The notes below the pieces were generated by a model, which was not told where the DNA came from, ran no database searches, and worked only from the letters and a program-made list of their open reading frames with translations. This document shows, piece after piece, positions 54,601 to 62,558 of a stretch of 64,000 nucleotides of DNA. Numbering within the stretch: the first letter of the stretch is position 1; each line of letters begins with the position of its first letter. The stretch is from assembly GCF_003855495.1 (NCBI RefSeq), contig NZ_CP034086.1, positions 1,426,001 to 1,490,000 of the forward strand, given 5' to 3'. The stretch comes from Methylocystis rosea (lineage in GTDB: Bacteria > Pseudomonadota > Alphaproteobacteria > Rhizobiales > Beijerinckiaceae). Both the position numbers and the translations under genes were made by a program.

Positions 54601-57600
54601 AGCGCGCGGATTTCAGAAGGCTCCTCGGGATAGCGGTCGCCCGTCGTGTTGCTGAACACTTTGGTCGTCGGCGCTCGGAACGTCACCGAGCCGAGCTCCG
54701 CGGCGAGCGCCGCTTGCGCCCCCGCCATCGCGTTACAGTGGAACGCCGCCGTCACTGGCAGCCGCTTGACGCGCACGTCCTCCCCGCTGAGCGCCTTCAC
54801 CGCAGCGTCGATTGCGGCGATTGGCCCTGCGATGATCGTCTGGTCAGGCGCGTTCAAATTCGCGACGCTTACCGCCAGTTCGAGACGCGCGATCGCCTCT
54901 AGCGTCCATGCCTCGTTGGCGTTAACCGCAGCCATCGTCGCCGGTTGCGCGACGGATATCTCCTTGGAGATACGGCCGCGCGCATCGGAGATGCGGATAA
55001 GATCCTCGCGCGACAGAACCCCGGCGACGCAGAGCGCTACATATTCACCGTAGCTGTGGCCGGCGACGAAGTTGGGCTTCACGCCGAAGGCCGACAGCGC
55101 GTCATAGGCCGCGAGGCCCGCCAATCCGAGCGCCGGCTGCGCGACGCGCGTGTCGTTCAATGCGGCCTGCTGGCGCTCCCGCTCCTCCTTGCCGAAGACA
55201 GGCACGGGATAGACATATTGCGACAGCGGCTTCGGCAGCGCGCCCTTGAGCATCGCGTCGGCCTTTTCGAACAAGGCGTAAGCGGACGGACGCGCGAGGA
55301 CGAGATCGCGAAGCATGTTGATCTGCTGCGATCCCTGGCCCGGGAACAGGAAGCAGACGGCGCCGCTGTCGGCGCGATGTTGCAGGTTCCGATAGTAGAT
55401 CCCGCTCGGCGCGCTGAGCGTCGCCTTCCCTTGATGGCTGCGCAGGAAGAATTCCAGCTTGCCCTTCAGGTCGGCGACCGAGTTCGCCACGATGGCGAGC
55501 TGCACGATCTGACCGCCGTTCTTCGGCCGCAGCCTGGCGTCGTCCAGGGACGCCGAGTATGCAAGCTGCGCGAGATCGAGCTCCTGCGTCTGCTCGACGC
55601 CTTGCAGCAGAGTCCGCGCCGCGTCTTCGACCGCCTCGACGCTCGAACGGCTGAAGGCGAAGATTTCGGCCGCGCGCGGGTTCAGATCCTGCGCGTCTGA
55701 CGCCCGGAAGTCGCCGCGATATTCTTCGAGCACGGTATGAAAGTTGGTGCCGCCAAACCCGAAGGCGCTGACGCCGCAACGGCGCGGCGCGCTGTCGCCG
55801 GCGCCCAGCCAGGGGCGAATTTCGGTATTGATGTAGAAAGGCGATTTGGCGAAATCGACGCCTGACACCGGTTTTTCGACGCCGATGGTCGGCGGCAGCA
55901 CGCGGTGCTTGAGCGCGAGGCTCGCCTTGATGAGCGCCGCGAGTCCCGCCGCGACTTTCGTGTGGCCGATCATCGACTTCACCGAGCCGACGGCGCAGCG
56001 CTGCGGCGTTCCCGATGCGGAACCGAAGACCATGTTCAGCGCGCCGATCTCGGATTTGTCGCCGACCGACGTGCCGGTGCCATGCGCCTCGATCAGCGTC
56101 ACGCTCGATGGATCGACGCCGGCGTCGGCATAGGCGCGTTCGAGCGCCAGAACCTGCCCTTCGGGATGCGGCGCCGTGAGGCTGCGATTGTGGCCGTCGC
56201 TTGAGCTGCCAATGCCCTTGATGACGGAATAGATCCTGTCGCCATCGCGTTCGGCGTCGGCGAGCCGCTTCAACACAACGGCGCAGACGCCTTCGCCAAT
56301 GGCGATGCCGTCCGCGCTGTCATCGAAGGGGCGACAGCGACCGCGCGGCGACAGCGCGTGGGTCTGCGCGAAGGACATGAAGCTGACGGGACCGTTGGTG
56401 CCGTCCACCGCGCCGACAAGTGAAATGTCGGCGTCGCCGCTGCGCAACTGTCTGATGCCGACGTCGAGCGCGGCGAGCGAGGACGCGCAGGCGGCGTCGA
56501 CGGTGAAATTCGCGCCGCGCAGATCGAGTCGATTGGCGACGCGCCCGGCGACGACATTGCCGAGGAATCCCGGAAAGGAGTCTTCCGTCCACTTCGGCAA
56601 CTCATCCTGATAGAGCGACTCCAGGATCTGCTTGCGCGCTTCCTCGGAGACGCCTTCGGCTTTTGGCAGATAATGCGCGAGCAACGTCCGGAAGATGTAG
56701 ATCGTTCCGAGATCATTCATGCCGCCAGAGGCAAAAATTGTCGCGGTGCGCTCACGCGGGAACGGCCGGCGATCCAGGCCGGCGTCTTCCAGCGCCATGC
56801 TCGACACCAGCAGCGCGAGGAGCTGCACGGGTTCGATGGAGCGCAGACTGGCGGGCGGAATGCCGTAACGCGTCGGGTCAAAAGCGACGTCGTCGAGGAA
56901 GCCGCCCCACTTCGAATAGACCTTGTCCTTTACGCCGCGTTTTGAGTCGTAGAAGTCGGACGCGCGCCAGCGATCCTCAGTTACCTCGCGAACTGAATCG
57001 ACGGCCAGCATGATGTTGCGCCAGTAGCTGCGCACGTCGTTCGCGCCCGGCAACAGACAGGCCATGCCGACGACGGCGATTTCTTCGCGCGGTTCTCGCT
57101 TCGGCGAACTCTTACGGTTGTCGCCGCGGGCCAGCGCCGCCTGGGAGCCGGAGGAGACGGCCTGGTGCAGTTCGGCCATGCTCAACCGCGAGTCGCGCAA
57201 GCGCGCGACTTCGCCCATCATATACATGCCTTCACGGCGCTGCGCCTCGGCGTCGAGGCTGACGTATTTCTCGTTGTTATCCTCGGCCGCAGGATTCTCG
57301 TTGCGTGCGACGCCCTTTGAGGCGATGCGCAGCCGCCCGATGTTGAGCAGCTCGAGCGCCATGAGAATTTCTTCTTCCGACTTGCCCTGCAAAATCAGGT
57401 CGCGCCGCGTCTTATCGAACTCATCGCAAAAGCTGGTGTTGGCGCAGCGTGTGAATGAGCCGACTCCCGACTGCAGCAGCGCAGTCTCACGGCAATCGAT
57501 GGCTTGATCCTGAAATTCGTTGACGATGGCGCCGGTTCGCACCGCTTCTTCGGTGAAGAGATAGGCGGTGCCCATCAGCACGCCGACTTTCATCCCCTTC

Positions 57601-59123
57601 GCGGCCAGCGGCGCCGCCAACACCGAAACAATCGCGGCGGAAAGCCCGTTATGAATGCCGCCGGCGAAGAGGATCTGCACCGTCTCGGGATCATCAATCT
57701 TCGCGCTGAGAAGCGTCTCGATGGCCGACTCCCACAGCACGAAACTTGTGCGCGGTCCGGTGTGCCCGCCGCACTCGCTTCCCTCGAAAATGAATTTGCG
57801 CGCGCCTTCCTTGATGAAGCCATGCAGCAGACCAGGCGACGGCACATGCAGATAGGCGGAAATGCCCAGCGCTTCGAGTTCCTTGGCCTGGCTCGGCCTG
57901 CCCCCGGCGACAATCGCGAAGGGCGGCTTGACGTCGCGGATGGCCTCCATCTGCTCCTGTCTCAAGTCGAGCGGCATGAAGCCCAAGATGCCGACGCCCC
58001 AGGGCCGCGCGCCCATCAGCTCTTTGGTCTTCGTCAGCAGCGAACGCACTTCCACACCGCGCATCACGGCGAGCGCCAGAAACGGCAAGCCTCCCGCCCG
58101 AGACACCGCGTCGGCAAAGGGCGCGACGTCGCTGACGCGCGTCATCGGACCCTGCACAATTGGAAAACGGGCGCCGTGCAGTTTGGCGAGCGCCGAGTCG
58201 GGTCGCAGCAAATTTTGCGCACGGGCCTCGCCGATCGCGGGCGCTATTGCGTCGCGCAGCGCGGTGATCACGCGTCCTGTTGTGCCGTAGCGACGCCCGA
58301 GCGAGGCGGCGAAGGCGATGTCCTGTGCGAGCGGAGTGAGCGCGTCTTCCACCAACAGTCGTCGCAAGAGATCCCGCAGGTCGTCGCCCTTGGCGACGCC
58401 GACTTCCAGCTCGCGGAGCTTGCCTCGACCGTGTCGAGCGGAAAGACGAAACAGATCAGCGCCTCGCCCGGCGACGATCGTTTCGCTGCCGTCGAATTGG
58501 CTCCAGAGCTTTTTTTGCTCTGCGGACGCGCTCGGCCCCTCTTCCGTCAACCAAAGCTGCTCGGCGAGAACGACACCGCGCGCGCCCGAAAGAACGGCTG
58601 CCGCGGCGCTGCGCATGTTGACGCCGCCTTGTATCCAGTAAGGAATCTGGACCTTCCCGCTCAATTCCTGCAGCAGGATGAATGAGGTGGCGGAGCCAAT
58701 CCATCCCCCGGCCTCGTGGCCTTTCACGATTAACCCGTCGAAGCCTTCCGCCTCTGCGAGCAGCGCAGAGTCGAGATCATGGACTTCGAGCAGGACTCGT
58801 TGTGCGAACTCTTTCGTAGATTTTAGTAGACCGGTCGCCTCTCGCGCCTTAACGCCCGCAAAAATAAGAAGCGGAACTTTGCCTTGCGTGAGCTGCGAAA
58901 GTTCGTTCAGATCCCGGTAAGGACCTGCGGCGGCGTCCCATCTGACACCCCATGTTCCGCGGACGCCCACCGACTTTCGCAGAGCGTTTATCGCGTCAGT
59001 GATGACGGAGGCGTCTGCACGCCAACCCAAATCGAGGACGCCAGTCTCGCCCGCCTTGCAGGCGGCAATGGCGATTTGCGGGTCGAGGCAATGGCTCGGA
59101 GTGATCGCAATCACCGTTTCCAT
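51669..59123 (-). CDS. Iterative type I polyketide/PUFA-like synthase with fused PfaD-like modules
   Basis: 2484 residues, order ER-ER-KS-AT-ACP-KR. Two nitronate-monooxygenase/PfaD-like TIM barrels come first (about 1-230 and 310-610). The first has EAGGWIG (no His at the GGH position; nearby His136), the second ECGGHTG (His454). KS (about 680-1130): Cys879 in VDAACASSLAALD, His1014 and His1054. AT (about 1255-1580): Ser1357 in GHSYGEY and AFH, typical of malonyl selection. A long Ala/Pro linker, one ACP (Ser1870 in LGIDSIKR), and KR (GGAYGIT about 2204, Tyr2392 in SDYSAAN). The KS wording is closest to PUFA/HglE synthases. No thioesterase or reductase release domain is present. Confidence 0.93.
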   Translation of the reverse strand: METVIAITPSHCLDPQIAIAACKAGETGVLDLGWRADASVITDAINALRKSVGVRGTWGVRWDAAAGPYRDLNELSQLTQGKVPLLIFAGVKAREATGLLKSTKEFAQRVLLEVHDLDSALLAEAEGFDGLIVKGHEAGGWIGSATSFILLQELSGKVQIPYWIQGGVNMRSAAAAVLSGARGVVLAEQLWLTEEGPSASAEQKKLWSQFDGSETIVAGRGADLFRLSARHGRGKLRELEVGVAKGDDLRDLLRRLLVEDALTPLAQDIAFAASLGRRYGTTGRVITALRDAIAPAIGEARAQNLLRPDSALAKLHGARFPIVQGPMTRVSDVAPFADAVSRAGGLPFLALAVMRGVEVRSLLTKTKELMGARPWGVGILGFMPLDLRQEQMEAIRDVKPPFAIVAGGRPSQAKELEALGISAYLHVPSPGLLHGFIKEGARKFIFEGSECGGHTGPRTSFVLWESAIETLLSAKIDDPETVQILFAGGIHNGLSAAIVSVLAAPLAAKGMKVGVLMGTAYLFTEEAVRTGAIVNEFQDQAIDCRETALLQSGVGSFTRCANTSFCDEFDKTRRDLILQGKSEEEILMALELLNIGRLRIASKGVARNENPAAEDNNEKYVSLDAEAQRREGMYMMGEVARLRDSRLSMAELHQAVSSGSQAALARGDNRKSSPKREPREEIAVVGMACLLPGANDVRSYWRNIMLAVDSVREVTEDRWRASDFYDSKRGVKDKVYSKWGGFLDDVAFDPTRYGIPPASLRSIEPVQLLALLVSSMALEDAGLDRRPFPRERTATIFASGGMNDLGTIYIFRTLLAHYLPKAEGVSEEARKQILESLYQDELPKWTEDSFPGFLGNVVAGRVANRLDLRGANFTVDAACASSLAALDVGIRQLRSGDADISLVGAVDGTNGPVSFMSFAQTHALSPRGRCRPFDDSADGIAIGEGVCAVVLKRLADAERDGDRIYSVIKGIGSSSDGHNRSLTAPHPEGQVLALERAYADAGVDPSSVTLIEAHGTGTSVGDKSEIGALNMVFGSASGTPQRCAVGSVKSMIGHTKVAAGLAALIKASLALKHRVLPPTIGVEKPVSGVDFAKSPFYINTEIRPWLGAGDSAPRRCGVSAFGFGGTNFHTVLEEYRGDFRASDAQDLNPRAAEIFAFSRSSVEAVEDAARTLLQGVEQTQELDLAQLAYSASLDDARLRPKNGGQIVQLAIVANSVADLKGKLEFFLRSHQGKATLSAPSGIYYRNLQHRADSGAVCFLFPGQGSQQINMLRDLVLARPSAYALFEKADAMLKGALPKPLSQYVYPVPVFGKEERERQQAALNDTRVAQPALGLAGLAAYDALSAFGVKPNFVAGHSYGEYVALCVAGVLSREDLIRISDARGRISKEISVAQPATMAAVNANEAWTLEAIARLELAVSVANLNAPDQTIIAGPIAAIDAAVKALSGEDVRVKRLPVTAAFHCNAMAGAQAALAAELGSVTFRAPTTKVFSNTTGDRYPEEPSEIRALLARHIVEPLRFVDEIERLYAAGARVFIEAGPGQVLSGLVGRILGDRPHTTLSIDAPERSGWLQLAQLLARAFALGLPVDLAPWFARRGLAEMSLAQVFEQARAKANPGPMAWRVNGGRAEPWRGEAKPPKRAAGAAAQAPVKAPAAPLQTRPHGNAAPHPPSAPLFGVERERSRALSTHVPSPALGAVSALGAESRFAQVQNSLAQLIDLQREQQDVLRRFFEFQGQLLGANGNGAAERTGFGAEPIPFLLAEQPTAAPTMAGVFVPPAPVLPKLAATQNGKAPQPAPRPASAPVAAAPLAAKPAANGVGAAKTTDQKGPKQLASTEAFKADLLQAVVERTGYTEDMLDLDAHMEADLGIDSIKRIEILSKLKDDHSFMENQDEEKVFEELSGLKTLNGIVDWYDQFRKSQAEPGGSDSIKKAQTPLSLSLPETAESDAPKANPADVQRYAVTPVAAPRDASRQVKDFPADRLILVVGGAGELSVAFSDALRAKGHKVWRVSPGGETRLVDNERIEANLSSLDAVTALREMLADEGAKVGAIFNLSGLQSIGGVAHDARLDHARQLFMLLKAFEKDLRESGKSGGGVLFNLTDFDGQFGLRRARPFAAAPAGTLGVAKSAAREWPELRVKCIDVDPEMGLERLVNEVLLECCGGDPTIEVGFTRSERFKLDLAEQSVPTADLSGLRLEKDGVLLVTGGAYGITADITRAMAEKFRSRLILVGRSAMPGEEPDATRGLNDRAELRQFLIGEARARNAKIKPAEIESAIKRILKDRQIRDNIAAMRLAGAQVEYHALDIRDGDAFGRLIDSIYDRYGRIDGVLHGAGVIDDRMMREKSPESFDMVFETKVIPAMVLSEKLRPETLKFLVFFSSIAGRFGNAGQSDYSAANEVVNKLADGLSHKWPHVHAVAINWGPWDGGMVNDDLRKLYASKQIYPIAVDQGMRRCLEELERGNTGAPEIVVAASLEQIARQGMRQQ

Positions 59124-59273
59124 CTATATCTCCTCGAGTTGAGCTTGTGTCCAAAAAACACGGCTAAAAGCTTATTTCAGCTATGCTTATTTGCGCTTTA
59201 ATGTTCACTTCGTCAGCTTGTTCGCTTGCGCTGTATCGCGCCTGCGCATGAAAAAATCTGTGCTGCAACACAC

Positions 59274-60089
59274 TCAACAACGCACTTTCGCATCGAGCGT
59301 CGCTTCGCTATCGATACTGAGCTGTTGCAAATAGGATGCCCATTGCGCGGTGGCCTCGAAGCAATGCACGCTTCCGCCCACCATCGCATTCTTCGGCGGC
59401 GCCCTGAGAAGCTGCGCGGTCGCGCTGCTCATCGGCAGAAATCCACCGTCATGGCGGAGAGCGCCGTATCCCAGAAGAAGACGCCGAAGCGTCGCCGCCC
59501 GACTTTCAACGCGCGCCAGTTCAGCCGCGATCGGCTCCATTTCAGCAGCGGCGACAGCGACAGCCGCCTTTATAACTTCGCCCTCGGCTAACTTCAGACT
59601 GCTTTCGGCGTTCGCGAGTTCTTGACGAAGGCAATCTGAAGCGCGTCGAAACGAGGCTGATTGATTTTTAAGAGAGAAAATCCTTTCAGCGAGCCTCTTC
59701 GTTTTCGGCGACAGCTCGAGCGCGCGGCCCGCCTCTTGTCCTGTCGAACGAAGTATCGATGCCGCGCACTCTTCAGCGATCCGCTTGTCAAGATTGGCGA
59801 ATCTGGAAAGCCTTCTCTGGATCGCAGCAGAAAAATTGTTGGCGCGTTCGACGGCTTCCTGGATGCGGTCTCTCGTCGCCTTGACTAAATCCCGCTCACG
59901 CTGCGCCAGTTGCAGCGCCGAACGCGCTTTAGCGCGCAACACATTCACTTCGTGATCGAGAGATTGATCTTCGGCGGCCACGAATTGCCGGTTTAAGACA
60001 ATTACGCCGACCTCTTCCGAACGGCGTCCACGAATGGATTTATCCGATTCAAAGCATGTATTGAGCGTGACTGCATTGATGGCTTCCAT
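59274..60089 (-). CDS. Uncharacterised coiled-coil protein heading the lipid cluster
   Basis: 271 residues, mostly helical from about 50 to 215 with heptads rich in Ala, Arg and Glu (ALQLAQRERDLVKATRDRIQ, VAVAAAEMEPIAAELARVES). No signal peptide. The C-terminal LRHDGGFLPMSSATAQLL is the only non-helical motif. GAGGGAC precedes the ATG at 60089. Same direction as the synthase, 150 bases ahead of it, so it probably belongs to the cluster. Unknown function; could be structural or granule/membrane associated. Confidence 0.75.
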   Translation of the reverse strand: MEAINAVTLNTCFESDKSIRGRRSEEVGVIVLNRQFVAAEDQSLDHEVNVLRAKARSALQLAQRERDLVKATRDRIQEAVERANNFSAAIQRRLSRFANLDKRIAEECAASILRSTGQEAGRALELSPKTKRLAERIFSLKNQSASFRRASDCLRQELANAESSLKLAEGEVIKAAVAVAAAEMEPIAAELARVESRAATLRRLLLGYGALRHDGGFLPMSSATAQLLRAPPKNAMVGGSVHCFEATAQWASYLQQLSIDSEATLDAKVRC

Positions 60090-60158
60090 CAATGTCCCTC
60101 CAAAAGAAATCGCCACCGCGCCCTGGCCAAATTATGAGCATTGCGCCTAATAGCTAGA

Positions 60159-60167
60159 TGCACTGCA
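60159..60167. promoter_or_regulatory. TGCACTGCA motif upstream of the lipid cluster
   Basis: TGCA-N-TGCA palindrome 70 bases before the coiled-coil gene ATG, the same motif and nearly the same distance as before the phasin gene (14211-14219). The following 60180-60330 stretch is AT-rich, as expected of a promoter region. Confidence 0.35.
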
Positions 60168-60469
60168 GCAATCGCTGATCTGTCAACGCTTCATTCCGAA
60201 ATTCGTTGCATCGGGCGCACATTTTTTCCTGAATTTTTGCGTCACACACCGAGCAAATGCGTAAATTTATTTCGAGTTGTCAGCGACTTCCTTGATTTAG
60301 AAATTTTTGAAAAAGCGAAAATTGCGCCGTGATCCAATCGGAAGACGATCCATTCCTGAAGCGTGTTTAAAGAGATGGCGCAACTGCCGTCGACCATCTC
60401 TCTGGCTGACTCCCAATCGCAATGACGCCAGGAACATTTTTTGCTTGTTGATCGGAGAAGTTTTCTCCG

Positions 60470-60757
60470 ATGTCTTCGCCACGCGGGGGGATCTCAGATG
60501 AGCGCGCCGGAGCGCATCACACCTACTCCAGAATCGTCTATGATAGCGCGCGCTGGAACGGCCTCATGCGACGCACGGGCGACGCCATCGTCTGCACACC
60601 GCTCAACTGCGGCACGACCTCGACGCAGAAGCTGTGCACGCTCCTCGTACATCAGAGCGCGACGCATGCCGCATTCGCTGCCGCGCCTTTCGCGCTGGCT
60701 CGACCGCCTAGCGCAGCCGAATGTGAGCTTAACTCGATGTCGAGATTTTCCGATATA
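60470..60757 (+). pseudogene. Sulfotransferase fragment, frameshifted
   Basis: In the frame starting at 60470, SRIVYDSARWNGLMRRTGD then AIVCTPLNCGTTSTQKLCTL matches the start of PAPS-dependent sulfotransferases, including the 5'-phosphosulfate loop PKSGTTW (here PLNCGTTS, with the catalytic Lys and the Trp lost). After about codon 65 the similarity continues in another frame as LPRLSRWLDRLAQP (usual LSPWLD). The remaining 200 or so residues are absent. A 9-bp hairpin (60451-60459/60463-60471) overlaps the ATG. Confidence 0.65.
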
Positions 60758-60789
60758 GCAAGCACCACAAGTCGACGAAGGAGATACAC

Positions 60790-61062
60790 ATGAGGGCGCT
60801 AAAAGTCGGGATAGTTGCCGCCCTTCTCGCTTCGCCAGCTTACGCCGACAGAAAAAAGGCGGACGCATGTGCAGCGGGTCTTTCACCTGACTCTAAAGCT
60901 ATCTATGCGGCAGCAGTCGGGAAAATGCGTCGAGGAGCTGACAACGAGGCGGTCGTAACAGCAATCACCCTAAGCAAGGTAAGCTCTGGCAGATTAAGCC
61001 CTTTAACCGCAAAGACGACCGCCGAGGCTGCCGGTGATTGCCTAAAGAAATTGGCAGATTGA
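60790..61062 (+). CDS. Small secreted protein, 90 residues
   Basis: Signal peptide (LKVGIVAALLASPAYA) and a mature part of about 70 residues with two cysteines (DACAAGLSPDSKAIYAAAVG and GDCLKKLAD). A strong GAAGGAG ribosome site precedes the ATG, the best in this part of the window. The spacing of two cysteines suggests one disulfide. Not recognised. Confidence 0.75.
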   Translation: MRALKVGIVAALLASPAYADRKKADACAAGLSPDSKAIYAAAVGKMRRGADNEAVVTAITLSKVSSGRLSPLTAKTTAEAAGDCLKKLAD

Positions 61063-61110
61063 AAGCCATCGGGTGATTGCGGTCTTGGCTGAGTTCTTGT
61101 TGTCGCCCCT

Positions 61111-61500
61111 TCATTTCGGGACACGGGTTCCACCGCCCGCTCTTCCCGCGAGCGTGACGGAGAAGATGATTTTGGCTGGCATTGGCTCCGGCAAATCGAG
61201 AAGCTCGCCCATGCATGCGAGAGTGGCGGCATCAACATGATCGGTTTTGACTAGTCTCTCAATGGCCTCGACGAAGCGACGCGCCCGTCGTGACCTTGGC
61301 GACCGGCAGACCTTTCGTATTGAGTGCGTTGGAGGGCGCGGTGGCAAGAACCAGTCGGCTCAAATACCACGCGCTTTATCGGCGAGGCCGACAGGCATTT
61401 AAGCATGGCGCGCCGCCTAGTTTGTCTTTGGCAAAGTGGCGCGCCGTACCGTCCGGTAAGTGCGCGCGCCGAGCCAATCTTTCGAGAGGTCGACGTCAGG
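61111..61500 (-). pseudogene. IS110-family transposase remnant
   Basis: Three frames on the minus strand together give an IS110 N-terminal DEDD domain: DVDLSKDWLGARTY (about 61456-61497), KRVVFEPTGSCHRAL (about 61333-61377) and RRFVEAIERLVKTDHVDAAT then LACMGELLDLPEP (about 61192-61275). At least two frameshifts and a stop separate them, and the C-terminal Serine-recombinase-like half is missing. Not functional. Confidence 0.8.
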
Positions 61501-61685
61501 GCGATCAAACTCTCGCTCGACCAGTCAAAAAAGGTCGGCGCTTTTCGATCCTTCCCTCGCCCAAGCGGCGCGCAATTTCATAACGCAAGCGGTTTCCTGA
61601 TTTATCGAAGGCGAATTCATGAATCGGAGATCTGCATTTTCGTCAGCCTCCTTCAATAAAGCGAATGCGCCGCTTTTGCCTACTG

Positions 61686-62558
61686 CTATCCTGTCATGCG
61701 CAAAGCGTAGACGGTGCAAGGCTTTGAGTCTTCGATGTCGACCGTTCCGCCCGCGAAACTCTCGACCGTCACTTTGCTGAATCCCAAGTCCCCGAGTTTC
61801 GCGACAAGTGACGACAATACGCGCTTGTTTGAAGGTTCTACCTCGAGCACAAGTTGCCGGATTAGAGGCCAGTGTTGTTCTTCCAAACCATTCAGAGCTT
61901 CGATCTCGGCGCCTTCGATGTCGATCTTCAACAGATCAACGCTTCCTAGCGCCTGTTGACGAATTGTGTCGCTCAAGGTCTGTAGCTTGCACTTTATAGT
62001 CTGCGCGTCTTTGAGCATCGGCTTCACGATTAGAGCAAACACGCGGCGAGGAAGAAACGCAAAAGCGCGATGCAGGTTCGAGAGCTCAGACGAGGTTACT
62101 TCCGCGGAAAATCTCTCCCAGTGGCGTCGCTTTTCTTGCAAATGCAGTGTCGAGTTACTTGGCATTTGCGGAAAAAACGCGATCGTCGCGTCTGCGTTCG
62201 TTGATCCAATCGCGCAATCAAGAAGCGTTATGTCGTGCAAACTCCAACGTGGTGATCCACTCAGGTTCCGTTCGAGGCAGGCATATGTGTTGGGCACCGG
62301 CTCCGCGCATACGATCTTGAGATCACGAAAGCGCTCCATCAGTGAAAGCGCAAACATCCCGACATTTGCGCCTATATCGAGAACAACATCGCCGTTATTG
62401 ACCGAAATTCCATGCTGCTCGTAACAATGCCGTTCGAAAATCTCCTTGAAGAGAAAGTGCGTATCATGGCGAGACTTCGGAGCATTCCAAACACGCAGTC
62501 CATTTGGGCAGCGGAATTGCTTCATCGGCACCGACGCATGAATGACCGCATTCGTCAT
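61686..62558 (-). CDS. FkbM-family methyltransferase (copy 2)
   Basis: 290 residues. Motifs: DVVLDIGANVGMFALSLMER, IVCAEPVPNTYACLERNLSG, VDLLKIDIEGAEIEALNGLE and QLVLEVEPSNKRV. Paralogous to the copy at 47691, sharing the LPRRVF / LSDTIRQ stretch between motifs. Separated from the cluster by the eroded segment but on the same strand, so it may be another tailoring enzyme. Confidence 0.88.
   Translation of the reverse strand: MTNAVIHASVPMKQFRCPNGLRVWNAPKSRHDTHFLFKEIFERHCYEQHGISVNNGDVVLDIGANVGMFALSLMERFRDLKIVCAEPVPNTYACLERNLSGSPRWSLHDITLLDCAIGSTNADATIAFFPQMPSNSTLHLQEKRRHWERFSAEVTSSELSNLHRAFAFLPRRVFALIVKPMLKDAQTIKCKLQTLSDTIRQQALGSVDLLKIDIEGAEIEALNGLEEQHWPLIRQLVLEVEPSNKRVLSSLVAKLGDLGFSKVTVESFAGGTVDIEDSKPCTVYALRMTG

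Noticed and set aside
57504..58685. 393-codon plus-strand frame
   Set aside because: Shadow of the PfaD-like modules of the large synthase.
60451..60471. Hairpin considered as a riboswitch or attenuator
   Set aside because: A single 9-bp stem with a 3-base loop before a decayed gene; no conserved riboswitch core.
61686..62558. Considered whether the two FkbM genes are duplicate copies from one recent event
   Set aside because: They share motifs and layout but are too divergent by eye for a recent duplication.
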